64,000 bases of DNA. Origin: Brevibacillus fluminis (GTDB lineage: Bacteria > Bacillota > Bacilli > Brevibacillales > Brevibacillaceae). Shown piece by piece: positions 1-6,973 of this stretch. The stretch lies in the NCBI RefSeq assembly GCF_003710825.1, contig NZ_RHHQ01000020.1:111141-175140 (forward strand), written 5' to 3'. Below the pieces are notes generated by a model. The model saw only the letters and a list, made by a program, of their open reading frames with translations, did no database searches and was not told the DNA's origin. How positions within the stretch are numbered: position 1 is the first letter of the stretch; each line of letters opens with the position of its first letter. A program made the position numbers and the translations under genes.

Positions 1-1
1 C

Positions 2-316
2 TTTACTCGGCAATTGAGTGTCGTTGCCACTGCCTATACCGCTTCACCTTCTGAAAACGGCCAGTGGGCCGGGCTTGATTACCTCGGCAATAAGCTCAAG
101 GTTGGCACCATTGCAGTCGATCCGTCCGTGATCCCGCTTGGGTCTACTGTGTACGTGAAAGGCTACAAATACGGTTCTCTGCCTGGAACCGGCATGATCT
201 GCCGTGCAACTGACATCGGCGGAGCCATCAAAGGGAACCGCGTAGACATTTTCGTACCTGGTTCAGATGCCAGCAACTTTGGAATGCAAAATGTTCAGCT
301 CTTTGTCCTGAAATAA
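2..316 (+). CDS. 3D-domain cell-wall protein, C-terminal part (5' end outside window)
   Basis: The reading frame is open to the window edge, so only the C-terminal ~104 residues are seen. They match a 3D domain (named for its three conserved Asp): an ATAYT start, IAVDPSVIPLGS in the middle and a final ATDIGGAIKGNRVDIF motif. The fold is a double-psi beta barrel related to MltA and to the C-terminus of YocH/YuiC-type wall hydrolases. Those proteins are secreted and cleave peptidoglycan, usually with LysM or G5 domains upstream; that part is not visible here. A terminator follows directly. The family call is firm; the exact enzyme is not. Confidence 0.85.
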   Translation, partial: FTRQLSVVATAYTASPSENGQWAGLDYLGNKLKVGTIAVDPSVIPLGSTVYVKGYKYGSLPGTGMICRATDIGGAIKGNRVDIFVPGSDASNFGMQNVQLFVLK

Positions 317-327
317 TGCAGGAACGA

Positions 328-360
328 AATCCGCCCCTTTTAAGGAGCGGATTTTTTTTA
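328..360 (+). terminator. Rho-independent terminator after the 3D-domain gene
   Basis: Arms AAATCCGCCCC and GGAGCGGATTT flank a short loop with one mismatch, followed by a run of T. Confidence 0.85.
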
Positions 361-364
361 CTAC

Positions 365-397
365 GCAAAAAAGCTTGGCGGAGCCAGGTTTTCTAAT
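365..397 (-). repeat. Dispersed hairpin repeat, copy 1 (degraded)
   Basis: Read on the minus strand this begins ATTAGAAAACCTGGCTCCG and continues CCAAGCTTTTTTGCG. It matches the left half of three other copies in the window (23404, 36743, 49265), but the right arm TGGCGGAGC is damaged. It overlaps the TAG stop of the trmO remnant. Confidence 0.55.
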
Positions 398-547
398 CCC
401 AATAGGCGGACATCAGATCGACTGACCAGGCGGGCTGTTTAACCTCGCCCCTCGGCAAAAATTCCTTCATCACCGGCTTGATGTCGATGACGGGCGTACC
501 ATCGATCGCGTCCAGCCCTGTTACTGTCAGACTGCGTCCGTTGCGCT
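393..547 (-). pseudogene. trmO: trmO, 3' fragment (tRNA t6A37 methyltransferase, TsaA domain)
   Basis: The minus strand encodes RNGRSLTVTGLDAIDGTPV followed by IDIKPVMKEFLPRGEVK and a TAG stop. The LDAIDGTPVxDIKP motif is the C-terminal signature of TsaA/YaeB (TrmO) proteins, which methylate t6A37 in tRNA using SAM. There is no start, and the frame runs straight into a piece of Tn3 transposase at 548. The matching N-terminus (MIEIQPIAFVRNTRTAVEDD) lies at 5160-5074 on the same strand, so the gene was split. Roughly 80 middle residues appear to be missing. Function is almost certainly lost unless another copy exists. Confidence 0.8.
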
Positions 548-757
548 TTAGGCAGGCTTAGTGTATTGATTCAGAATGTCACGTATGGCTGCATCGATCA
601 TCTGGGCAGTTACATGTCGGCGGTTTACAAATGAGAGCATATGGGGTGTAACTAAACTTCGCATATGTTTGGATGTTTGGGCTGGCCCAAGATTGCACCC
701 GTATCCATCGGTAATCCGATCAGGAAAATGTCCCATGCGTTCGCGCAGGTGTGAGTT
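548..757 (-). pseudogene. Tn3-family transposase fragment, inverted copy
   Basis: The minus strand encodes HLRERMGHFPDRITDGYGCN followed by LGPAQTSKHMRSLVTPHM and VTAQMIDAAIRDILNQY. The stretch from YGCNLGP to ILNQY also occurs at 3635-3770 on the plus strand. Here the copy lacks five bases (AATAC once instead of twice), which shifts the frame to TKPA and a stop. Homology to the other copy ends at about 548, exactly where trmO coding begins. The right limit (~757) is approximate. Confidence 0.75.
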
Positions 758-767
758 ATAACGTAAA

Positions 768-803
768 TTGAGACTGTTTATAAGATAGTTTGAGACTGTT
801 TAT
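768..803. repeat. Short tandem direct repeat, 14 bp twice
   Basis: TTGAGACTGTTTAT occurs at 768-781 and 790-803, 22 bp apart (about two helical turns), beside the transposase fragment. It could be a remnant of a resolution or binding site. Nothing more can be said. Confidence 0.4.
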
Positions 804-850
804 CTCGGACATTCCGTCGCGGGCAGAGGAAACGGTCGGGGCCGAGATGG

Positions 851-897
851 CAGCAAGCTGGCACCGGAATAGGAAATTTCCGGTACCAGCTTGCTGG
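851..897. repeat. Long hairpin downstream of the serine hydrolase gene
   Basis: Arms CAGCAAGCTGGCACCGGAA and TTTCCGGTACCAGCTTGCTG pair with one mismatch around a ~6-base loop, just after the stop at 903. There is no T-run on the minus side, so this is an mRNA 3'-end stabiliser or a weak terminator rather than a textbook one. Confidence 0.6.
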
Positions 898-902
898 TGT
901 TC

Positions 903-2054
903 TTAATGTGATGAAGAGCCAATGAGTTGCTCGGCAATGCTTTTGGAAAGAGGCAACGTATTAATTTCAGAAGGCATCGCATTGATATTAAGGGTTTGTA
1001 CATAATCCCCGCCGCGAGTTCCACCTGCGAACGTTGCGAATCCTGGAAAGTTGCCGCCATGCCCCCAAATCGTAATACCATTCGTCAGCTTTGTTCCAAG
1101 GATCCCCAAGCCGTATTCACCTACTGGAGTTTCAACCCCAGTTAACATCTGATCTAAAGTAGCTGGTTTTAATAGCTTGCCACTAAGTATAGCACTGAAG
1201 AATGTATTCATATCATCCGCTGTGGAGATCATAGATCCCGCAGCATCTGCCCAAGAGGGATTCATTTCGGTTCTGTCTATGAATTGACCGTCGAGTACGA
1301 AGTATCCTCGTGCATGTTCACCTGGAATAAACGAGTAGTCGTCGGGTACATAAGTGCTCGTTAGCTTAAGGGGAGCTATGAAACGTTTCCTAATATGTTC
1401 CCCGTATGTTTCTCCAGTAGCCTTCTTAATAATCATCCCTGCCAGTACCGAATTCGTATTGGAATAAACCCATTTCTCTCCAGGCTTAGAGGTTGCCTTC
1501 ATTTTCAGTCCAGTACGAACTAATTCGTCAGCAGTAAAGGAATGTAACGGGTTTGGGAGTAATTTATCGAGAATATCCTTGTGTTCTGAATAGTCAGGAA
1601 TACCGCTTGTTTGGTTTAATAGTTGCCGAATCGTGATATGATCCCCTTCATATTCAGTACCCTTAACAACATCAGGCAGCCATTTTTCTATCGTGTCATC
1701 CAGGTTCAGTTTTTGTTCATCAACAAGCTGAAGAACGACCATTGCAGTAAACGTCTTTGTTAGACTACCGATCCGGAAAGTAAAGTTCGTCTTAACCGGG
1801 TCAGTACCGTAAATGCTTGCTTCACCGGAAGCATATGCCCATTTTGATCCTTTGTTTGAGGAAGCTACAATTATGCCCGGTATATTTTGATGGTTAGCAG
1901 CTTCATCGATAAGTTGCTTGGCTTTGGTCTGCGAATCTTGACTGTAAGTAGTAACGAGGGGATCCGCCTGCTTTGCAAAACCAGTTCCTTGTAATGGCAG
2001 TAATAGAGTCGCGGTAATCATTGTCGATACAGTGCGCATAGAAATTTTGTTCAT
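903..2054 (-). CDS. Secreted serine hydrolase, beta-lactamase / DD-peptidase superfamily
   Basis: 383 residues with a signal peptide (hydrophobic segment ~7-25, cut near GFAKQA). The three active-site motifs of class C beta-lactamase-like hydrolases are present: SxxK as SLTK (97-100), YxN as YSN (~197-199), and HGG near residue 333. The family acts outside the membrane on D-Ala-D-Ala peptides, D-amino peptides, esters or beta-lactams. Sequence alone does not show which, and the 'alkaline D-peptidase' subgroup is the closest match I recall. The gene sits 30 bp downstream of the Ere-like gene on the same strand, so the two are probably cotranscribed. Its RBS is GAAACGAA-like, upstream of ATG. 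It is cargo of a broken Tn3 region, so transfer is likely. Confidence 0.85.
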   Translation of the reverse strand: MNKISMRTVSTMITATLLLPLQGTGFAKQADPLVTTYSQDSQTKAKQLIDEAANHQNIPGIIVASSNKGSKWAYASGEASIYGTDPVKTNFTFRIGSLTKTFTAMVVLQLVDEQKLNLDDTIEKWLPDVVKGTEYEGDHITIRQLLNQTSGIPDYSEHKDILDKLLPNPLHSFTADELVRTGLKMKATSKPGEKWVYSNTNSVLAGMIIKKATGETYGEHIRKRFIAPLKLTSTYVPDDYSFIPGEHARGYFVLDGQFIDRTEMNPSWADAAGSMISTADDMNTFFSAILSGKLLKPATLDQMLTGVETPVGEYGLGILGTKLTNGITIWGHGGNFPGFATFAGGTRGGDYVQTLNINAMPSEINTLPLSKSIAEQLIGSSSH

Positions 2055-2084
2055 TTCGTTTCTCCTTTTGATTAAGTAATCGTA

Positions 2085-3440
2085 TTATTCATTCATTTGT
2101 GATGGAGTGACCTTTTTGATATAGAAAAAGATGTCAAATGTCTTGCCGAATGCAGCGTCTACAAACAAAGGTACTTCAGGTCCCAATTTTGTTATTCCGG
2201 CAAAAAGAGGACGGGTTTCATCTAACCAAGTTTTCACCGAACCGCTTGCTTTGCGCAAGTCTACAAAAAATTGATCTTGTTTGACTTGTCCGAAGGTATA
2301 GTTAATACTATTGGGGTCATCGATTTTAACCGTTCCGTAAGGACCGAATTTGCCGCTTTCATTAATACCGTTATATGAACCTGAATGGATTGAAGTCCCG
2401 ATGGATACGTATTTGTCGCCGTAATGTTTAGCCAAATGTTGTCCTGACATCTCCGGATATACGAATGGAAGAATATTGGTTTTGGATATATGTCCGTTAT
2501 GACCCCATACAATGGTTTTCCCCCATTGTTCTTGTGTCCACTTCGCATTTTCATACATTGCAATATCATGTCTTAAGAAGAACTCCGGCTGTTCTTCAGC
2601 TGCAAACATATGAATAAATTGCTCGATAATACGGGCGCTATGCAATGCCCATGCGTAATCTTCTTTTTGCTTGCCGGTATTAGCTTTATTTTTTTCTAGC
2701 AGATCAATAATAGACCGGGCATTGGAAAGATGCTTTTCTTTCTCATCTTTGGGCAGTTCCGCAAAACTTTGCTCATCTTTTGTTGCGGGAATAAGCTCTT
2801 TCATTTTGCCATTTAATTGAGAAATCAAATTCGGATGATATTGTTGGATATAGTCCGAAATTTTGTTAAACACATGTTCATCTAATTTTTGTTGATCCAT
2901 CCCGATTACACGTACTTTGTTGACATGTTTGGGATTGGCATTGTAGTCACGAATCCATTCCAACATCTGTGTCTCTTCTTTATTGTTAAACACGGGGCTG
3001 AGATTTTTGCTTGGATGCCCTTCACCTGTAAGAACATAGTGATCAAGCATCAATCCGTTCCCCCAGTTCTCTTCTAAGACAAGGTTTGTAAACCCCAATT
3101 CCGTAACCATATACTGTACGATACGGTGTTTCATTGTGAAGATTTCATGCATGCCATGAGAAGCTTCGCCTAAACCAACAATAGAAGCGGATCCTATCAT
3201 CTCTTTAAGTGGTTGTAAATCTTCCAAAGAAGCACGAGGCTCTGTTGTTTTTAATTTGCTTGCATTCTTCTCCAGCCACTGTAATGGAGTCTGGTTGTCC
3301 TTCATGGTAGTTTCAAGTTTAGTTGCAGGCGTATTGCCCGAACTGGATGGTGTTGATGGGATTTCTTCTGTGGAACAACCGGCCAAACTTATACTACATA
3401 TTATAGTAAGTGCCAGCCTCGTTAATAATTTCTTGTTCAT
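2085..3440 (-). CDS. Erythromycin-esterase-family lipoprotein
   Basis: 451 residues. A lipoprotein signal ends in LAGC (Cys22), followed by a Ser/Thr/Pro-rich linker. The PF05139 domain starts near residue 80 with GLGEASHG (Glu92 and His95 region) and includes WGHNGHI near residue 315, which carries a catalytic-type His. EreA/EreB enzymes open the macrolactone ring of erythromycin by hydrolysis, and the residues they need are present. Many family members have unknown substrates, and a lipid anchor is not typical of EreA/B, so macrolide resistance is possible but unproven. The RBS AGGAAAAAA precedes ATG. It is the first gene of a two-gene unit with the serine hydrolase. Confidence 0.85.
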   Translation of the reverse strand: MNKKLLTRLALTIICSISLAGCSTEEIPSTPSSSGNTPATKLETTMKDNQTPLQWLEKNASKLKTTEPRASLEDLQPLKEMIGSASIVGLGEASHGMHEIFTMKHRIVQYMVTELGFTNLVLEENWGNGLMLDHYVLTGEGHPSKNLSPVFNNKEETQMLEWIRDYNANPKHVNKVRVIGMDQQKLDEHVFNKISDYIQQYHPNLISQLNGKMKELIPATKDEQSFAELPKDEKEKHLSNARSIIDLLEKNKANTGKQKEDYAWALHSARIIEQFIHMFAAEEQPEFFLRHDIAMYENAKWTQEQWGKTIVWGHNGHISKTNILPFVYPEMSGQHLAKHYGDKYVSIGTSIHSGSYNGINESGKFGPYGTVKIDDPNSINYTFGQVKQDQFFVDLRKASGSVKTWLDETRPLFAGITKLGPEVPLFVDAAFGKTFDIFFYIKKVTPSQMNE

Positions 3441-3500
3441 TTTTTTCCTCCCCAGGGTTATTGTTTGACTTTCGTTGCGAAGCGATTTGTCTCCCCGAGT

Positions 3501-3635
3501 ATTGCAAAATAATTGTCATACTGCCAAGATGCCATTATGTCACCATGATGCGTTTTTACTGTCATATGACGGCTTATCGCCCGATTAGGATGGGATTATG
3601 ATTGCAAAGTAATTGTCATACTGCCAAGATGCCAT
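3501..3635. repeat. 35-bp direct repeat, two copies 100 bp apart
   Basis: Copies at 3501-3535 and 3601-3635 start ATTGCAAA and end TGCCAAGATGCCAT, with one mismatch (A/G at the ninth base). The second copy ends exactly where transposase homology begins (ATACGGGTGC), so it marks a recombination join. The 65 bp between the copies, and the stretch up to the Ere gene start at 3440, must hold that gene's promoter. Confidence 0.75.
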
Positions 3636-4741
3636 ACGGGTGCAATCTTGGGCCAGCCCAAACATCCAAACATATGCGAAGTTTAGTTACACCCCATATG
3701 CTCTCATTTGTAAACCGTTGACATGTAACTGCCCAGAAGATCGATGCAGCCATACGTGACATTCTGAATCAATACAATACACTAAGCCTGTCTAAACTAT
3801 GGGGAGACGGGAAGACAGCTGCTGCAGACGGAACGAAGTTCGATTTGTACAAAGAAAATTTGTTATCTGAATATCATATTCGTAATGGTGAGTATGGCGG
3901 AATTGCTTATCATCATATTTCAGATACCTACATTGCTTTATTTAGTCACTTCATTCCCTGCGGAGTATGGGAAGCTGTCTACATAATAGATGGCCTACTA
4001 AAGAACAAATCAGACATCCAACCTGATACGTTGCACGCTGATACCCAAGGACAATCTACTCCTGTTTTCGCATTAGCGTACCTGTTAGGGATCAACCTAA
4101 TGCCTAGAATTCGAAATTGGAAGGATCTCATATTTTTCAGGCTAAGTGAAGACACCGTATACGAACACATAGATCCACTATTCAGCGATACTGTGGATTG
4201 GGATTTACTTGAAACCCATTGGAAAGATCTCTTACAGGTAGTTCTGTCAATCAAGGAGGGTAAAATTCTACCGTCAACCTTACTTCGGAAACTTAGTAAC
4301 GAGAGTAAGAAAAATCGACTCTATCAAGCATTTAGGGAATTAGGACGCGTTGTTCGGACCGTTTTCCTCCTGAAATACATTTCAGATATTACGTTACGTG
4401 AGCAAATAACGGCCAGTACAAATAAAGTGGAAGCATACAATGGATTTTCCAAGTGGCTCTTTTTTGGGGGAGATGGCGTGATCGCTGAGAATGATCCAGA
4501 AGAACAGGAAAAACGCATCAAGTACAACGATCTTGTAGCGAATGCAGTCATCTTTCAGAATGTTATAGATATTACCCTGATTTTACGGGACTTGATTAAA
4601 GAAGGGCAGACACTATTTAGGAATGATGTTGAAGCTCTGAGTCCTTATTTAACCAAGCATGTCAAACGATTTGGGGACTATATACTTGATTTAGAAAACA
4701 TTCCGCAGCCACTTGAAGGAGCAATGTCAGTACCTATTTAA
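3635..4741 (+). pseudogene. Tn3-family transposase, C-terminal catalytic half with an internal stop
   Basis: One frame runs from YGCNLGP to the stop at 4741 and carries the Tn3 DDE core. The first Asp is in LWGDGKTAAADGTKFD, the second in LHADTQGQSTPVF with the following NLMPRIRNWKDL, and the Glu in STNKVEAYNGFSKW. An in-frame TGA at 3719-3721 replaces CGA seen in the inverted copy. The N-terminal ~600 residues of a ~1000-residue Tn3 transposase are missing. Translation could restart at TTG 3845, but the protein would lack the DNA-binding half. Inactive. Confidence 0.85.
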
Positions 4742-4747
4742 TTGATG

Positions 4748-4791
4748 GGGTCATAGAAATGGTATTTTTCACCGTGCTATGACCCATTTTT
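4748..4791 (+). terminator. Terminator after the transposase
   Basis: Perfect 9-bp arms GGGTCATAG and CTATGACCC are followed by CATTTTTAC. The right arm lies inside the Tn3-like terminal repeat. Confidence 0.6.
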
Positions 4792-4813
4792 ACACGTATC
4801 TCGGCTGTACCCC
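4774..4813 (-). repeat. Probable right terminal inverted repeat of the Tn3-family element
   Basis: Read inward (minus strand) it starts GGGGTACAGCCGAGAT and has an A-rich GTAAAAAT block at 21-28, ending near CATAGCAC. This resembles the ~38-bp GGGGTAC-type ends of the Tn4430/TnXO1 group as I remember them. It directly abuts an unrelated coding remnant (AHSA1) at 4814, as a transposon end would. No partner repeat was found on the left. Confidence 0.55.
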
Positions 4814-4954
4814 ATTCAAGCCCCTGTCGAGAAGGTATGGCGCTATTGGACCGAGCGGGATCACATCACGAAGTGGAATCAAGCGTCCGAGGACTGGCAT
4901 GCGCCGAGAGCCGAAAACGATCTGCTGTTCGATAAAAATAAAGAATTAGACTAG
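4814..4954 (+). pseudogene. AHSA1/SRPBCC-domain protein, internal fragment
   Basis: The frame reads IQAPVEKVWRYWTERDHITK, then WNQASEDWHAPRAENDL. This matches the start of AHSA1 (activator of Hsp90 ATPase-like, START fold) proteins of the type 'NAPVEKVWEYWTEPEHITKWNNASDDWHTPRAENDL'. It has no start codon: the transposon end replaces it. It loses similarity after about 4926. It is a broken target gene or a piece carried in by rearrangement. Confidence 0.75.
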
Positions 4955-5073
4955 AGTTATTGATTTGATGCGCGTTTTTTAAATTTAAAAATCGTCAGCT
5001 TTTGAAAAATGAGTTTTTATACGAAAATGAATACTTTATTTTTCAGTCTAGTACTTTATTTTCTTTGGACAGT

Positions 5074-5160
5074 GATTTCCGATTGCACGGCCCCCCAGTG
5101 GTCATCCTCTACGGCTGTGCGGGTGTTGCGGACAAACGCGATCGGTTGGATTTCGATCAT
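5074..5160 (-). pseudogene. trmO: trmO, 5' fragment
   Basis: ATG at 5160 follows a GGGAGAGG ribosome site and encodes MIEIQPIAFVRNTRTAVEDD then HWGAVQSEI, the N-terminal strand and SAM-site region of TsaA/TrmO proteins. Similarity stops at 5074, and a TAA follows seven codons later in AT-rich unrelated DNA. Together with 393-547 it shows that one trmO gene was interrupted. The ~120 bases between this and the AHSA1 remnant hold nothing I recognise. Confidence 0.8.
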
Positions 5161-5218
5161 GGGTTTCCTCTCCCTTCCTTTTCTTCAACTTCCGCTTCTA
5201 TTTTACCAAATGTCCCCT

Positions 5219-6973
5219 CTACGCAGTTTCAATCTCTGCGACTCCCGTTCTGTTTTTGTAACGCGCCGTTTCTGCATCCACTAATTCTTTGTATACACGA
5301 TTGTTCAGTAGCAGTTCTTCATGTGTTCCACGCTCCGCGACTCGTCCGTCCTTCATGACGTAAATGAGGTCAGCATTCGTAATTGTTGAAAGTCGATGAG
5401 CGATTACAATCGTTGTTTTTCCTTTTCTTATCTCGTCCATGTTGTGTTGGATCAACCGTTCGGTGTGCCTGTCCAAAGCTGACGTCGCTTCATCCAGAAT
5501 GAGAATTTCGGGATTTCGGATTACAGCTCTTGCCATAGCAATCCGCTGTTTTTGTCCACCTGACAATGTGATTCCTCTTTCACCTATCGTCGTTTCATAG
5601 CCTTGTGGTAAATTCATGATATCATCATGAATACACATCAATCGGCAGACATGTTCGATCTGTTCTTGTGGAATATCCTTCAATCCCATCACCACATTTT
5701 CTCTAATGGTTAATGCAAATAAATAAGGTTCCTGAAATACGATCGTTGCCTTGTTTGCCCAGTCTTCTCGGCGAATCTGTTCCAGATCATTCCCATTAAC
5801 AAAGATACTCCCTGAGTCAGGAGAAAAAAAGCGGATCAATAGATGAGCGATGGTCGACTTTCCGCTGCCACTTCCCCCTACTAAGGCAACTTTTTTTCCA
5901 ATAGGAAAGACCATCTCGCATTCCTTCAAAACAGGAGCGGCGCTACCATCATAACGGTAAGTGATTGGCGAGCAGGAGAGGGACGTAACTGGTTCTTTTA
6001 AACGTACCATTCCGTCCAAAATCGTTCGCTCTTCTAGAAAATTTCTTACTCGATCGACGAATGCCATTTTTCCTGCAACATCAACGGAAAACTTGTAGGC
6101 TTTCTCAATCCCGATCATCAACTCCGAAGTTAATTGGTAAATGACAACAAAGAAACCTACAGACAAATCTCCCTGCAAAACTTGGTATCCGCCGATGGCA
6201 AGCGCTGTCATATAACTTCCCCACGTAATTGGATCTTTTGTGAGGAGTTGCTTCACCATCATTTTTCCTTCCGCCATAACGCTTTGGTAATAGCGTCCGA
6301 ACACGTTCAAATACTTTTGGTGCTCCCACGCTTCCTGATGGTAGGCCACGACTTCTCTGGTAGATGCCACCCCTTCTTCCAAGCAAACGACGACCGCAGT
6401 CTTATCCTGCTGGATTTGTGCCACCATCTTTTTTTGTTTGCCACCGAATGTTCGTCCCATTTTCACAAGAAGAATGCTGAAGACAGTTACACCTACAAGA
6501 ATGAATGGACTTGCGGTTCCAATAACAATGCTGACGATGCAAGCGTGAAAAATGTATTTGACAGCATCAGCGATATCTTCCCCGATTAATCTTGCCACTG
6601 CCGGAATCTCGTTGGTAAACAGCTCAACATATCGTCCCGTTCTCTCTTTGTGCAACTGGTCAATGGGTATGTGGTTTAGATGAGAAAGCGCCTGTTCTGT
6701 CAACCGTCTGCGAAAAAAACTATGTACACGCCCAAAAAGATACGGGCTAAAAACAAACAGCAGGGAATAGGCCACGTAGCAGATTCCAATTAAAATCAAC
6801 ATTTTCCAAAACAATGAAAATTGCTGCTTTACAAAAACCTCGTCGATGATTTGTTGCTGTAGCGTCAGTGTCGCGATGTACGTAACCGACTCCAAGAGCC
6901 AAAGAAGCATCGCAATGAAATAAAGTCCTTTGCACTCACTAATGTGCGACCAAATCCATTTCCAATTACGCAT
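5219..6973 (-). CDS. ABC exporter half-transporter (TMD-NBD), second of pair
   Basis: 584 residues. An N-terminal membrane domain with about six helices (~20-300) is fused to an ATPase domain. The ATPase has Walker A GGSGSGKST, signature LSGGQ, Walker B ILILDEATSALD and switch AHRLST. ATG at 6973 is chosen because AGGAGG lies 6 bases upstream; a longer start at 6994 has none. The ATGCGTAA overlap (8 bp) with the upstream exporter indicates translational coupling, so the two halves most likely form a heterodimer. Substrate unknown: drugs, lipids or peptides are all possible. No precursor peptide or peptidase gene lies nearby. Confidence 0.9.
   Translation of the reverse strand: MRNWKWIWSHISECKGLYFIAMLLWLLESVTYIATLTLQQQIIDEVFVKQQFSLFWKMLILIGICYVAYSLLFVFSPYLFGRVHSFFRRRLTEQALSHLNHIPIDQLHKERTGRYVELFTNEIPAVARLIGEDIADAVKYIFHACIVSIVIGTASPFILVGVTVFSILLVKMGRTFGGKQKKMVAQIQQDKTAVVVCLEEGVASTREVVAYHQEAWEHQKYLNVFGRYYQSVMAEGKMMVKQLLTKDPITWGSYMTALAIGGYQVLQGDLSVGFFVVIYQLTSELMIGIEKAYKFSVDVAGKMAFVDRVRNFLEERTILDGMVRLKEPVTSLSCSPITYRYDGSAAPVLKECEMVFPIGKKVALVGGSGSGKSTIAHLLIRFFSPDSGSIFVNGNDLEQIRREDWANKATIVFQEPYLFALTIRENVVMGLKDIPQEQIEHVCRLMCIHDDIMNLPQGYETTIGERGITLSGGQKQRIAMARAVIRNPEILILDEATSALDRHTERLIQHNMDEIRKGKTTIVIAHRLSTITNADLIYVMKDGRVAERGTHEELLLNNRVYKELVDAETARYKNRTGVAEIETA

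Larger units (their letters stand above)
548..4813. mobile_element. Decayed Tn3-family mosaic inserted in trmO, carrying two hydrolase genes
   Basis: Boundaries: transposase homology starts at 548 against the trmO 3' fragment. A Tn3-like terminal repeat ends at 4813 with the sequence GTACCCC. Inside are an inverted ~210-bp transposase fragment, a serine hydrolase, an Ere-type lipoprotein, a 35-bp direct repeat and the C-terminal half of the transposase. The region is visibly AT-richer than its flanks. No resolvase and no left terminal repeat are seen, so it is not an intact transposon. The gene content suggests the hydrolases were cargo; that is inference. Confidence 0.65.

Noticed and set aside
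851..897. Hairpin considered as an integron attC site
   Set aside because: It lacks the conserved R'' (RYYYAAC) and R' (GTTRRRY) core pair and no integrase is present; it is a plain stem.
4986..5358. Plus-strand open frames across the trmO 5' fragment
   Set aside because: They run antisense through the trmO start and the ABC exporter end, with no ribosome site or motif.
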